Below are positions 28,510 through 37,273 of a stretch of 40,151 bases of DNA, one piece after another. The DNA lies in the NCBI GenBank assembly GCA_945877505.1, contig CAMDWT010000017.1, forward strand, positions 1 to 40,151, written 5' to 3'. Every line of letters starts with the position of its first letter. The stretch's first letter is position 1. A model generated the notes under the pieces. The model searched no databases, was not told the DNA's origin, and saw only the letters and a program-made list of their open reading frames with translations. The position numbers and the translations under genes were made by a program. This DNA is from Crenothrix polyspora (GTDB lineage: Bacteria; Pseudomonadota; Gammaproteobacteria; Methylococcales; Methylomonadaceae).

Positions 28510-29652
28510 ATGACAAAAAAATTGGACGCTAAATTTGGCAAGAAACTACGAGGTGTTAACTTAGGTGGCTGGCTCGTACTTGAAAAATGGATGACACCTA
28601 GTCTTTTTGAGGGACTTCAAGCAACCGATGAGACGTCCTATTGCGTTGAGCTTGGTAAGAGCGCTGAGGAACCTTTAAAAAATCATTGGAATACGTTTAT
28701 TACTTCCGAGGATTTTGCTTGGCTGGCTCAAACAGGCATCAATGCCGTTCGGATTCCGGTGGGGCATTGGATATTCGGCCCAGACTACCCCTATCATCCG
28801 GCTTATGGCACCGACACCCATCCCTTTGTTGAAGGTGGCATCGACATTCTTGATCGTGCCTTTGATTGGGCTGAGCGCTATGGTTTATCTGTTGTACTAG
28901 ATTTACATGCCGCTCCTGGCTGCCAGAATGGTTTTGATAATGGTGGGATACTGAATATTTGTGAATGGCACACAAAAGAAGAATACATTAATTATGCAGT
29001 GTTCCTATTGGAGAGATTGGCGAAACGTTACCATAACCGACCTTCTTTACATGCCATTGAGGTATTAAATGAACCTCGCTGGGATATTGACACTAGCCTG
29101 TTAAAAAAATATACCACAGATGCCTACCAACACATTCGAAACTACTGTCGCGCCGAAGACGTTGCCGTCATCTTTCATGATGGCTTTAGGCCATTTCGGG
29201 AATACAGTGATTTCTTATCGGAACCAACGTTTCATAATGTAATAATGGACATACATCGTTACCAGTGCTTTGTTCAGACTGATATTGACCTTGATATTTA
29301 TGGCCATATCCGTAATGCCGTTGTCGAATGGAAAAATGAAGCTGATGACATTATTGAAAACGGCCATTCAACTTATTTAGGGGAATGGAGCCTAGGCCTA
29401 CATTTAAAGTTTGTCGAACAATGGACTGAAGATCCCTCACAAAGGACTTTAGGTGTTATGGATAACTTCCAAAAATCACTCGCCTACCGAGCCTATGCTG
29501 CCGGACAATTGATGACCTTTGAAAAGTATTCAGGCTGGTTCTTCTGGAGTTATAAAACAGAATCCGCACCCGAATGGTGTTTTCGTGAATGTGTTAATCG
29601 AGGTTGGTTACCTGATAAGTTTGACAATGATAATATCGATATATTTTCGTAA
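28510..29652 (+). CDS. GH5 (exo-beta-1,3-glucanase-like) glycoside hydrolase, cytosolic
   Basis: The 380-residue protein matches the GH5 subfamily of fungal exo-beta-1,3-glucanases: RGVNLGGWLVLEKWMTPSLF (14-33), INAVRIPVGHW, LDLHAAPGCQNGFDNGG, the acid/base Glu188 in LNEPRW, and the nucleophile Glu292 in YLGEWS. Both catalytic Glu are present, so it should be active. No signal peptide or membrane segment is found, so the enzyme should be cytosolic. It has an AGGTG ribosome site at 28497-28501 and follows the SbmA-like gene by 30 bases, suggesting that the transporter brings in its substrate. The true substrate (beta-1,3-glucan oligosaccharide or a glucoside) cannot be told. Confidence 0.88.
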   Translation: MTKKLDAKFGKKLRGVNLGGWLVLEKWMTPSLFEGLQATDETSYCVELGKSAEEPLKNHWNTFITSEDFAWLAQTGINAVRIPVGHWIFGPDYPYHPAYGTDTHPFVEGGIDILDRAFDWAERYGLSVVLDLHAAPGCQNGFDNGGILNICEWHTKEEYINYAVFLLERLAKRYHNRPSLHAIEVLNEPRWDIDTSLLKKYTTDAYQHIRNYCRAEDVAVIFHDGFRPFREYSDFLSEPTFHNVIMDIHRYQCFVQTDIDLDIYGHIRNAVVEWKNEADDIIENGHSTYLGEWSLGLHLKFVEQWTEDPSQRTLGVMDNFQKSLAYRAYAAGQLMTFEKYSGWFFWSYKTESAPEWCFRECVNRGWLPDKFDNDNIDIFS

Positions 29653-29671
29653 ATCAACACGCAAAAATTAG

Positions 29672-30361
29672 CTAACTTTTACTAAAGATTAAATCCCAAA
29701 CACCGTGACCTAGCCTTATTCCTCGTTGCTCAAATTTTGTTAGCGGTCGATAAGCTGGGCATTGGCAATAGTCATTATCAGGACTGGTATTTTTTAAACT
29801 CGGTTCTTCCGATAAAACCTCCAACATAGCCTGAGCATAATTCTCCCAATCAGTTGCCGCATGAAAATACCCCCCCGATTTTAATTTTTTGAGTAATAAC
29901 GCTACAAAACTTGGCCTTACAATTCGTCTTTTGTGATGTTTCTTTTTATGCCACGGGTCAGGGAAGAATAAATGAACACCCGCCAAACTATGATCGGGTA
30001 TTTTATTTTCCAAAATCTCAATGGCATCATGGCAATAAATCCTGACATTGTTAATACCTTGCTCATTCAAAAGCATCAGCAAATGTCCAACTCCGGGCGT
30101 GTGAACTTCAATACCTATATAATCTTTATCTGGATTGGCGGCCGCCATTTTGGCTAAACTGTCACCATTACCAAAGCCTATTTCTATAAATAATGGGGCA
30201 TGACGCCCAAATACCAGAGTAAAATCATAATCCATATTAGGATCAAGACAAAAAGTATTCCAGTGATTATCCAGCGCCAATTGCTGACCAGGCGTCAGGC
30301 GACCTTGTCTGCGAATAAAACTACGAATTCTTTGTGGTAGAGATTGCTCAGAAACGGTCAT
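29672..30361 (-). CDS. trmB: tRNA (guanine-N7-)-methyltransferase TrmB
   Basis: TrmB methylates G46 of tRNA to m7G using SAM. The 229-residue protein has the SAM-binding motif FIEIGFGNGDSLAKMA, a second motif NVRIYCHDAIEIL, and the family motif HLFFPDPWHKKKHHKRR. An upstream ATG at 30418 would add 19 residues (MDDPCVWFFCG) with no family resemblance, so I start at ATG 30361, where MTVSEQSLPQRIRSFIRRQGR begins normally. It is convergent with the GH5 gene (19 bases apart) and lies 135 bases after thiSG. Confidence 0.92.
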   Translation of the reverse strand: MTVSEQSLPQRIRSFIRRQGRLTPGQQLALDNHWNTFCLDPNMDYDFTLVFGRHAPLFIEIGFGNGDSLAKMAAANPDKDYIGIEVHTPGVGHLLMLLNEQGINNVRIYCHDAIEILENKIPDHSLAGVHLFFPDPWHKKKHHKRRIVRPSFVALLLKKLKSGGYFHAATDWENYAQAMLEVLSEEPSLKNTSPDNDYCQCPAYRPLTKFEQRGIRLGHGVWDLIFSKS

Positions 30362-30496
30362 AATTAAAAATTGAAGGGGCGGTTGCCCACAAAAAAACCA
30401 AACACAAGGGTCGTCCAATAAGCTAAGTTGTTAAATGGCAACCTAGATATAGCAAAACGACTCATCACCTGTATATTTTTTATGGATAAATTACTT

Positions 30497-31474
30497 TTAC
30501 AAAAATAAACCATCAATGGGAGAGGATGCCGAAGCAAATCGTTTTCTAGCCATACGACCAGCCAAATAGGCTTCTCTGCCTGCTTCAATGCCTTTACGCA
30601 TTGCTGATGCCATGAGTATCGGATTTTTTGCTTCAGCAATAGCCGTGTTCATTAATACGCCAGCGCAACCCAACTCCATTGCAATAGCCGCATCGGAAGC
30701 TGTACCAACACCCGCATCGACTAAAATGGGCACATTAGCATTTTCGATGATTGTTAAAATATTGTAAGGATTTCTAATACCTAATCCTGAGCCAATAGGC
30801 GCCGCCAAAGGCATAACGGCTATACAGCCAATATCTTCAAGTCTTTTAGCTGCGATAGGGTCATCATTGGTATAGACCATAACATCAAAGCCATCTCTAA
30901 CCAATAATTCAGCGGCGATATACGTTTCCGCAACATCAGGAAATAATGTTCGTTGATCCGCTAAAACTTCTAACTTAACTAGCTTATGACCGCCCAGTAA
31001 TTCTCGGCCTAATCGGCAGGTTCTAACCGCATCTTCCGCCGTGTAACAACCGGCTGTGTTAGGTAGAATGGTATATTTGTCAGGCGAAATAACATCGAGT
31101 AAATTCGGCTCGCCCTGATTTTGACCAATGTTAGTCCGTCTAATAGCGACAGTGACAATTTGAGCGCCACTCGCTTCAATCGCTAAACGAGTTTCTTCCA
31201 AATCTTTGTATTTACCCGTACCCACTAACAATCTTGAATGATACGTCACGCCCGCTAACTGAAATGAATCTTCCTGACCGCCACCAATAGCATGCACTAT
31301 TTCCAGTCGATCTTCAGATGCTAAAACCTGAACATTGTATTGCTGGAAAGGCAGAATTTCTTTATTTAATTCAATGGCTATTTTTTTTCCCGTTAAGCCC
31401 ATACTTGATATGACATCAACAACATGAGTATTTTCGGGATATTCACGTGTTTCACCATTAACATAAACCTTCAT
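30497..31474 (-). CDS. thiG: ThiS-ThiG fusion: sulfur carrier/thiazole synthase
   Basis: The 325-residue protein joins two normally separate enzymes of thiamine thiazole synthesis. Residues 1-66 are ThiS ([13 protein letters not shown] to HAIGGG); 67-325 are ThiG, from [21 protein letters not shown], with the DXP imine lysine probably Lys167 (LVKLEVL), and the phosphate-binding [18 protein letters not shown]. ThiS must normally be adenylated and thiocarboxylated at a free C-terminal Gly; here the glycines at 64-66 are followed at once by QED. Either cleavage or another sulfur route is needed. It starts four bases inside the end of aroG. Fused ThiSG proteins are known from methanotrophic gammaproteobacteria. 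Confidence 0.93.
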   Translation of the reverse strand: MKVYVNGETREYPENTHVVDVISSMGLTGKKIAIELNKEILPFQQYNVQVLASEDRLEIVHAIGGGQEDSFQLAGVTYHSRLLVGTGKYKDLEETRLAIEASGAQIVTVAIRRTNIGQNQGEPNLLDVISPDKYTILPNTAGCYTAEDAVRTCRLGRELLGGHKLVKLEVLADQRTLFPDVAETYIAAELLVRDGFDVMVYTNDDPIAAKRLEDIGCIAVMPLAAPIGSGLGIRNPYNILTIIENANVPILVDAGVGTASDAAIAMELGCAGVLMNTAIAEAKNPILMASAMRKGIEAGREAYLAGRMARKRFASASSPIDGLFL

Positions 31475-32559
31475 GAATTCAAGTCCCCTTTAATCGGTAC
31501 ATTTCTTCGGCTTTGAACGGCTGAGGCCAAGCTTCTCAAAAGAGGAACCGTATCTTCCCAAGACAAACAGCCATCTGTAATACTTTGTCCATAAGTAAGC
31601 GCCTGCCCCTCAGTAACCTCTTGAGTACCTGCCACAAGATGACTTTCTAACATCACACCCATCACTCGATAGTCACCATTAGCTATCTGCCCACACACAT
31701 CGTGTCCGACAATCAATTGGCGCTGACATTGCTTTAAACTGTTGGCGTGACTGAAATCAATCATGATATTGGGTTTTAAATCGGCGCTAACCAAGCCTTC
31801 TGCTACTTGCTCGACACTGACAGCATCATAATTAGGTCTGCCATTGCCGCCTCTTAAAATGATATGTACATCTTCGTTACCCGTGGTTGAAAAGATGGCC
31901 GAATGACCTGCTTTAGTCAGCGATAAAAAATGATGTGGGCTCATGGCGGCCCTGATCGCATCGATGGCAATTTTAATCGTACCATCTGTCGAATTTTTAA
32001 ATCCGATTGGACACGACACACCCGAAGCTAATTCTCGATGACCTTGGCTTTCGGTTGTTCTAGCACCAATGGCGCCCCAAGCAATCAAGTCAGAAACGTA
32101 TTGTGGTGTAATTAAATCCAGATATTCAGTGGCTGCCGGCACACCCAAGGTGTTCACATCCAATAATAACTGCCTAGCAACACGCAAGCCTTTATTGATG
32201 TTAAAACTAGAATCAAGATCAGGGTCATTAATCAAACCTTTCCAGCCCACTGTCGTGCGTGGTTTCTCAAAATAAACCCTCATGACAATAACCAAATCGT
32301 CTTTTAATTCATCTTTAAGCGTTTTCAATAATCCAGCGTATTCCATGGCTGCTTTAGGGTCATGAATAGAACAAGGTCCTACCACAACTAGCAACCTATC
32401 ATCTTGTCCCGCTAAGAGCTTATGAATCTCATTTCTTGCCTGGAGAGTCGTTTGCGCGGCTCTTTCACTAATCGGCATTTCATCGTGAACTTGAGCGGGA
32501 GGAATAACTTCTTTAATCCCACAAATTCTCAAGTCATCAGTATTATATTTAGTTTGCAT
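31471..32559 (-). CDS. aroG: 3-deoxy-7-phosphoheptulonate (DAHP) synthase, AroG type
   Basis: DAHP synthase joins erythrose 4-phosphate and PEP, the first step of the shikimate pathway. The 362-residue class I enzyme matches E. coli AroG closely: [71 protein letters not shown], and [10 protein letters not shown]. The AroG-like N terminus suggests control by phenylalanine, though this is inference. A TTG four codons upstream (32571) is possible but the ATG at 32559 begins MQTKYNTDD and is preferred. It overlaps thiSG by four bases, so the two are one operon, an unusual pairing. Confidence 0.95.
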   Translation of the reverse strand: MQTKYNTDDLRICGIKEVIPPAQVHDEMPISERAAQTTLQARNEIHKLLAGQDDRLLVVVGPCSIHDPKAAMEYAGLLKTLKDELKDDLVIVMRVYFEKPRTTVGWKGLINDPDLDSSFNINKGLRVARQLLLDVNTLGVPAATEYLDLITPQYVSDLIAWGAIGARTTESQGHRELASGVSCPIGFKNSTDGTIKIAIDAIRAAMSPHHFLSLTKAGHSAIFSTTGNEDVHIILRGGNGRPNYDAVSVEQVAEGLVSADLKPNIMIDFSHANSLKQCQRQLIVGHDVCGQIANGDYRVMGVMLESHLVAGTQEVTEGQALTYGQSITDGCLSWEDTVPLLRSLASAVQSRRNVPIKGDLNS

Positions 32560-32643
32560 GCTAGCTACCAAGCTGTTGCTTTCACAAATGATCGTTAAAT
32601 TTGCCTATTTTAACTGTTTTCATAAGCTTCTTGTGAGTTTTTG

Positions 32644-33147
32644 CTAAAGAGACGCTTTAATGATCTTTTCAAGCGTTAAAAAACTATACGTAAAAGATAC
32701 CTGAGGATCATCCTTAATGTCCTCTCTAGAGACCTCAAGCCATTCATTAAAATCGATTTCCGGAAACAAGGTATCACCCTGAAAATCTCTATTTATCAGC
32801 GTGATATGAAGCGTGTCAGCCATGGGCATTATGGCTTTATAAAGATCAGAGCCACCCACAATAAAAACCTCACCAGCACTTTCACTTATCGTTTTCAGTG
32901 CCGTGGTAAGATCATTAAAAACTAAACACCCTTCCTGGCTATAACTTAAATTTCGACTGATAATAATGTTTGTTCGACCAGGCAGAGGCTTACCAATGGA
33001 TTCGTAAGTTTTTCTGCCCATCAAAATAGGCGAGCCCATGGTAATGTGTTTAAATCTTTTAAGATCCGCTGATAAATGCCAAGGCATTTTATTGTTCAGA
33101 CCAATAACTCGATTACTTGCCATAGCGACAATAAGTGATATTTTCAT
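32644..33147 (-). CDS. folA: Dihydrofolate reductase
   Basis: FolA reduces dihydrofolate to tetrahydrofolate with NADPH. The 167-residue protein has the Met20-type loop IGLNNKMPWHLSADLKRFK with catalytic Asp28, the NADPH strings GRKTYESIGKPLPGRTNIIISR and VFIVGGSDLYK, and C-terminal strands. Length is near that of E. coli (159). It is divergent from the asparaginase gene (58 bases) and separated from aroG by 84 bases. No oddity is seen. Confidence 0.96.
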   Translation of the reverse strand: MKISLIVAMASNRVIGLNNKMPWHLSADLKRFKHITMGSPILMGRKTYESIGKPLPGRTNIIISRNLSYSQEGCLVFNDLTTALKTISESAGEVFIVGGSDLYKAIMPMADTLHITLINRDFQGDTLFPEIDFNEWLEVSREDIKDDPQVSFTYSFLTLEKIIKASL

Positions 33148-33205
33148 TTTCTTGGATACAGTGCTTTGATATTCTTTACCGATTAATAAATTTGATTATC
33201 ATACT

Positions 33206-34243
33206 ATGAAAAATATTCTGGTTGTATTTACTGGTGGGACTATTGGCTCCACGACGAACGAGGGCACCATTAATACGGCCAACTCAGTTCCATTTAGATT
33301 AATTGAGCTTTTTCAAAAACAAGACAAAAATAATCAACCCGTTAATTTTACTACCCTCCAGCCCTTGCAGATTTTAAGCGAAAACCTAGCGCCCTGCGTC
33401 TGGCAAACCCTCATAAAAGCCATTGAAGATCAGAATATTGATGACTATGATGGCATCATTATAACGCACGGCACTGATACCCTAGCCTATACGTCGGCGG
33501 CCCTAAGCTTTTATTTTAACGCACTTAAAATACCCATGCTTTTAGTTGCTAGCGATTATCCTTTAGAAAATGAAAAGGCAAATGGGCTGATTAATTTTAA
33601 TTGTGCGGTTGAATTTATACGGGAACATATCCAGGCAGGTGTTTTTATACCTTACCGCAATCCTCAACAGAACGTTCAAATACACCGCGGCTCTCGCTTA
33701 ACCTGTTCGTTACAGTTAAGTGGAGATTTTTTTAGCGTCCAACACCATAATTTTGCTCACTATGATGGTGTAACCTTTGTACGCTTACATTTATCTACAC
33801 ACTTAAGTTCTCATGCTGGTAGCACCAGCAACACAAAGTACTCGAACCTAAAGGCTCAATTTTCGAATAAAATTTTAATGATAAAACCTTACCCAGGTCT
33901 TAATTATGATCATTTTAATCTCAATGATATTGATGCCGTTTTACATGATTTATATCACTCTGGCACTGCCTGTGCGTCCTCTCAATGGGGAGAAAACCAC
34001 TCTTTACTCAACTTTATAAATCGCTGTGCGCAAAAAAATATTAAGGTTTATCTGGCACCCTCGATTAAATCAACGAATGCTTATCAAAGCACCCGCGCTT
34101 TAATCGAACAAGGCGCTCAAATGATCTGGAATATGTCAATTGAAGCCGCCTATGTAAAATTAATGCTTGGCTATGGTAATTTCCTAGATGAATCGGAAAT
34201 CAGCGCCTTTATTGCGGCAGATATTGCCGGAGAGCATATTTAA
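33206..34243 (+). CDS. Asparaginase/glutaminase-family protein
   Basis: The 345-residue protein has the L-asparaginase family motifs FTGGTIGS with nucleophile-type Thr12 and IITHGTDTLAYTSAALSF with His88, Thr90 and Asp91. No signal peptide is seen, so it should be cytosolic, like AnsA. The position of the usual TGSQRP string holds VASDYPLENEKANGLINF, and the C-terminal half is only loosely similar, so it may differ in substrate; related proteins include glutaminases and archaeal Glu-tRNA amidotransferase subunits. Asparagine hydrolysis is the likeliest role. It is divergent from folA. Confidence 0.8.
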   Translation: MKNILVVFTGGTIGSTTNEGTINTANSVPFRLIELFQKQDKNNQPVNFTTLQPLQILSENLAPCVWQTLIKAIEDQNIDDYDGIIITHGTDTLAYTSAALSFYFNALKIPMLLVASDYPLENEKANGLINFNCAVEFIREHIQAGVFIPYRNPQQNVQIHRGSRLTCSLQLSGDFFSVQHHNFAHYDGVTFVRLHLSTHLSSHAGSTSNTKYSNLKAQFSNKILMIKPYPGLNYDHFNLNDIDAVLHDLYHSGTACASSQWGENHSLLNFINRCAQKNIKVYLAPSIKSTNAYQSTRALIEQGAQMIWNMSIEAAYVKLMLGYGNFLDESEISAFIAADIAGEHI

Positions 34244-34632
34244 ATTACTATGTCATTCAATCGATTAACCGATAACGCATAACATGAGACACCCAAATAA
34301 GCTACCTTTAAGGTGCGACAATCTGACGCGTGACGATTTGCCACATTTCTTTTACTAAAATTTAAAACTAAAATAGCTGCAACTCTTGAGATGCAAACTT
34401 CCTTCTCGGAAATTCAGAGCGTTATATCCTTCTTTTAATGTGGCCCTCATAAGCCACATTTTTTTTGCCTAAAATTTTCCTAAAATAAAAATCCCGTCAT
34501 CCCTGTTTTTTTAAGACTAAGATTAACGCCTGCGCCTGCTTTATTTAGCGAATTTTTTAGGCTAGTTATCATTTATGAATAGAAGAATTCAACAGACCTT
34601 GCCATAATGATCTTTTTTATACGTTTTCGGTT
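34244..34632 (+). ncRNA. Intergenic region with possible small RNA ending in an orphan terminator
   Basis: No coding sequence is supported in these 389 bases. A strong rho-independent terminator at 34437-34466 lies 194 bases after the asparaginase stop and 166 bases before coaBC. Just upstream are hairpins TGCAACTCTTGAGATGCA (near 34378) and TTCC-TTCTC-GGAA (34400-34412). Together they could form a small RNA of about 80-120 bases, or be the 3' UTR of the asparaginase mRNA. It does not match tmRNA, SRP RNA, RNase P or 6S RNA as I know them. No convincing own promoter was found. Confidence 0.3.
34437..34466 (+). terminator. Rho-independent terminator before coaBC
   Basis: AATGTGGC (34437-34444) pairs perfectly with GCCACATT (34453-34460) around an eight-base loop, and is followed by a run of T to 34466. 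It is on the plus strand and ends either asparaginase read-through or a separate small RNA. Confidence 0.85.
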
Positions 34633-35832
34633 ATGACTATTAACAAACATATTTTATTAGGTGTTAGTGGCGGCATTGCAGCTTATAAATCCGCCGAACT
34701 CGTTAGGCTCTTTAGAAAACAGGGCGCCGAAGTACGTGTTGTCATGACAAAATCAGCTACGCAGTTTATTAGCGCATTAACCTTTCAGGCACTTTCTGGA
34801 CATCCAGTACATACTGAATTGCTTGATGTTGAAACAGAAAATGCCATGAGCCATATCAGTTTGGCACGCTGGGCTGATTGCCTAATCATTGCCCCTGCAA
34901 CAGCCAATATTATTGCTAAATTAAGCCATGGTTTAGCTGACGACTTATTATCAACCCTTTATTTAGCCGCAACTTGTCCCGTTTATCTGGCGCCAGCAAT
35001 GAACCAAGCCATGTGGAACAAAGCCGTTACTTTCGAAAATATTGAACGACTCAAGAAACATGGCGTTAAAATTATTGGCCCTGAGCAAGGCGATCAAGCT
35101 TGTGGTGAAACCGGCTTTGGCCGCATGTCAGAACCTGTTGATATTTACAACCATTTAACCGATACAATAGAGCCTCAAACGCCCTGCCTACAAGGCATAA
35201 AGGTTTTAATCAGCGCAGGACCAACACGCGAACCCTTAGATCCAGTTCGTTACCTCACGAATCGAAGCTCTGGAAAAATGGGCTATGCCTTAGCAAAGGC
35301 AGCATTAAAAGCCGGCGCAGAAGTGACCTTAGTCAGCGGCCCCGTCGCATTAATATCGCCAGAAAATGCTCACTTAATTAAAGTGGAAACGGCTGAACAA
35401 ATGTATAAAGCGGTTCTATCTGAAGCAGTGAACCATGCTATTTATATTGGCGCAGCAGCAGTCGCTGATTATAGCCCTATCGTCATAAACTCCGAAAAAA
35501 TAAAAAAACAAGGAGAACAGACAACCATCCTCATGCAAAAATCCAAGGATATACTGGCAGAAGTTTCAGCACTCACCCCCCCGCCTTTCACCGTTGGTTT
35601 TGCTGCCGAAACACAAGATCTCGAGGCTTATGCCAGAGAAAAGTTAACACGAAAAAAATTAGATATGATTGCCGCAAACTGGGTAGGTAAAGAGCAAGGT
35701 GGCTTTGATAGCGAAGAAAATGCCTTACATGTTTATTGGGCAAAAGGAGACAAAACTTTGGCAATGACAGATAAAACAAAATTAGCAGAACAACTCATCC
35801 GTTTAATTGCCGAACGCTTCAACAACGAGTAA
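34633..35832 (+). CDS. coaBC: Phosphopantothenoylcysteine decarboxylase/synthetase CoaBC
   Basis: CoaBC performs two steps of coenzyme A synthesis: CoaB joins cysteine to phosphopantothenate using CTP, CoaC decarboxylates the product with FMN. The 399-residue protein (E. coli 406) has the CoaC motifs GVSGGIAAYKS, PATANIIAKLSHGLADDLL and APAMNQAMW, and the CoaB domain beginning about residue 190 with SAGPTREPLDPVRYLTNRSSG and GFAAETQD. Both domains look complete. It starts at ATG 34633. It is convergent with the methyltransferase gene, 11 bases apart. Confidence 0.97.
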   Translation: MTINKHILLGVSGGIAAYKSAELVRLFRKQGAEVRVVMTKSATQFISALTFQALSGHPVHTELLDVETENAMSHISLARWADCLIIAPATANIIAKLSHGLADDLLSTLYLAATCPVYLAPAMNQAMWNKAVTFENIERLKKHGVKIIGPEQGDQACGETGFGRMSEPVDIYNHLTDTIEPQTPCLQGIKVLISAGPTREPLDPVRYLTNRSSGKMGYALAKAALKAGAEVTLVSGPVALISPENAHLIKVETAEQMYKAVLSEAVNHAIYIGAAAVADYSPIVINSEKIKKQGEQTTILMQKSKDILAEVSALTPPPFTVGFAAETQDLEAYAREKLTRKKLDMIAANWVGKEQGGFDSEENALHVYWAKGDKTLAMTDKTKLAEQLIRLIAERFNNE

Positions 35833-35843
35833 ATTTAAAATTA

Positions 35844-36461
35844 TTATTTTCTAGCTTCAATTAATTTAATAATATCTCCACTACGTTCATCAACACGCAC
35901 CGAAGAAAAACCGCAGGCTTTAATATTTTTAATCGTATTTCTATTGATATTGGCACCCACTAAACCAACAAAGACAGGGTTAACAAAATTCATTATTTTT
36001 GCAACCATTGGTTTAGAACTCACGACATGCTCAAGCAATAAAACTTGGCCACCCGGCTTGCAAACTCGGTAAAGTTCTTTTAAACCTTTAAGGGGTAATG
36101 GTACAGAACAAAAAACAAAAGAACCTATAACGCTATCAAAACTATTATCAGCATACTGTAAAGATTGGACATCCATCAGACTAAGCTCGACAGCAATCGC
36201 TTTCCTCTCTTTTTTAAAACCCGCTTGTTTAAGCATAGCTGCACTAAAATCAACAGCCGTCATACGGACGTCTATAGGATAAAAATCGAAGTTTTTTCCT
36301 GTCCCAACACCAATCTCAAGCACATGATATCCTTCAAGTTTAGCCCATAATTTTTTGCGCCAATGTTTAAAAAAAAGGCCTTCCATTATGGCTTCTAGTG
36401 CTTCAAAATAAGGTGCAATTCGATCATACTTTTTTTTAATTGCTAAGCTATCTGATTTCAT
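35844..36461 (-). CDS. Class I SAM-dependent methyltransferase
   Basis: The 205-residue protein has the Rossmann SAM motif I VLEIGVGTGKN (47-57), the acidic loop TAVDFS, the motif SFDSVIGSFVFCSVP and the post-motif YRVCKPGGQVLLLEHV. The sequence pattern (KYDRIAPYFEALE start, LEHVVSSKP) resembles UbiE-like and phospholipid N-methyltransferase (PmtA) enzymes, but the acceptor cannot be told. It is divergent from ribA and convergent with coaBC, so the context does not help. Confidence 0.85.
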   Translation of the reverse strand: MKSDSLAIKKKYDRIAPYFEALEAIMEGLFFKHWRKKLWAKLEGYHVLEIGVGTGKNFDFYPIDVRMTAVDFSAAMLKQAGFKKERKAIAVELSLMDVQSLQYADNSFDSVIGSFVFCSVPLPLKGLKELYRVCKPGGQVLLLEHVVSSKPMVAKIMNFVNPVFVGLVGANINRNTIKNIKACGFSSVRVDERSGDIIKLIEARK

Positions 36462-36540
36462 AATTTTTTAACATCACTTTAAGTTTTTAAATATTACCGC
36501 TTCAACTGAAGCTTCATCAACATTATTATTGCCTGTCGTG

Positions 36541-36546
36541 TAAAAT
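36541..36546 (+). promoter_or_regulatory. Possible -10 box of ribA
   Basis: TAAAAT lies just before the first stem of the ribA leader and would place transcription start near 36553. No clear -35 is visible. Confidence 0.25.
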
Positions 36547-36552
36547 AGACAT

Positions 36553-36626
36553 GATCATAGCCTCTTAATCAACCGGATTAAGGTGATCGGTCAAACACCG
36601 CTTATCTTTCCGCCATAGATCGGAAA
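36553..36626 (+). promoter_or_regulatory. Structured 5' leader of ribA
   Basis: Three hairpins can be drawn in a row: GATCA/TGATC (36553-36557 with 36584-36588) enclosing CTTAATC/GATTAAG (36564-36570 with 36576-36582); CGGT/ACCG (36588-36591 with 36597-36600); and TTTCCG/CGGAAA (36607-36612 with 36621-36626). They end 24 bases before the ribA GTG. The conserved FMN riboswitch (RFN) sequence blocks are not seen. It may be a translational control element; this is inference. Confidence 0.4.
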
Positions 36627-36650
36627 CCGTATTTTGGATTTGTTATAGAC

Positions 36651-37256
36651 GTGAAAGCACAATTAGAAGATCTCGTACAGACAAGACTCCCGACAAAAAA
36701 CGGCGAGTTCATTCTGCATTATTATAGCAATACCCTTGATGATAAAGAGCATATGGCTCTGGTTAAGGGTGATATTACCCATAGAGAAAATGTTCCCGTA
36801 CGCATTCATTCCGAATGTTTTACCGGTGATGTTTTAGGCTCTAGACGTTGTGATTGTGGCGAACAATTGACCATGGCCATGCAACTTATTAATGAATTAG
36901 GTTACGGGGTTTTAATTTATTTACGTCAAGAAGGACGGGGAATAGGCTTGTTAAAAAAACTACAAGCCTATAATTTACAAGATAACGGTATGGATACCGT
37001 TGATGCTAATATTCACCTTGGACACCTAGCTGATGAGCGCGAATACAATATTGCCGGATTAATACTAGATAATCTGCAAGTCAAATCAATAAAGCTAATG
37101 ACCAACAACCCCGAAAAAATAGATGCTTTAAAAAAGCTGGGCATTAACGTCACTGGTCGCATCCCTATTGAGTCGGTGGCCCATGACGATAATGTCGGTT
37201 ATTTAAAAACTAAAGCAAAAAAGATGGCTCATATGCTCTTCGAACCTAAAAAATAG
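36651..37256 (+). CDS. ribA: GTP cyclohydrolase II
   Basis: RibA opens GTP to start riboflavin synthesis. The 201-residue protein (E. coli 196) has the zinc site CFTGDVLGSRRCDCGEQL, the catalytic loop LRQEGRGIGL and the GTP-binding string MTNNPEKIDALKKLGI. There is no RibB domain, so this is the stand-alone RibA type. The start is GTG at 36651; the next ATG would remove conserved N-terminal residues. A structured leader precedes it. It is divergent from the methyltransferase gene and convergent with the M20D gene. Confidence 0.96.
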   Translation: MKAQLEDLVQTRLPTKNGEFILHYYSNTLDDKEHMALVKGDITHRENVPVRIHSECFTGDVLGSRRCDCGEQLTMAMQLINELGYGVLIYLRQEGRGIGLLKKLQAYNLQDNGMDTVDANIHLGHLADEREYNIAGLILDNLQVKSIKLMTNNPEKIDALKKLGINVTGRIPIESVAHDDNVGYLKTKAKKMAHMLFEPKK

Positions 37257-37273
37257 GTCTACTTTTATCGCTT

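Noticed and set aside
30362-30418. Upstream start for trmB adding MDDPCVWFFCG
   Set aside because: The added residues do not resemble TrmB and the ATG at 30361 gives the normal family length.
30364-30639. 91-residue reading frame overlapping thiSG and trmB start
   Set aside because: It lies in another frame over a well-supported gene and has no recognisable protein features.
34338-34361. TTGCCA / TAAAAT as a promoter for the possible small RNA
   Set aside because: The spacer is only 12 bases.
36551-36650. FMN riboswitch upstream of ribA
   Set aside because: The conserved RFN blocks (such as GGGGCAGGGTGAAATTCCC and GACCGG with the surrounding stems) are not present; only unrelated hairpins are seen.
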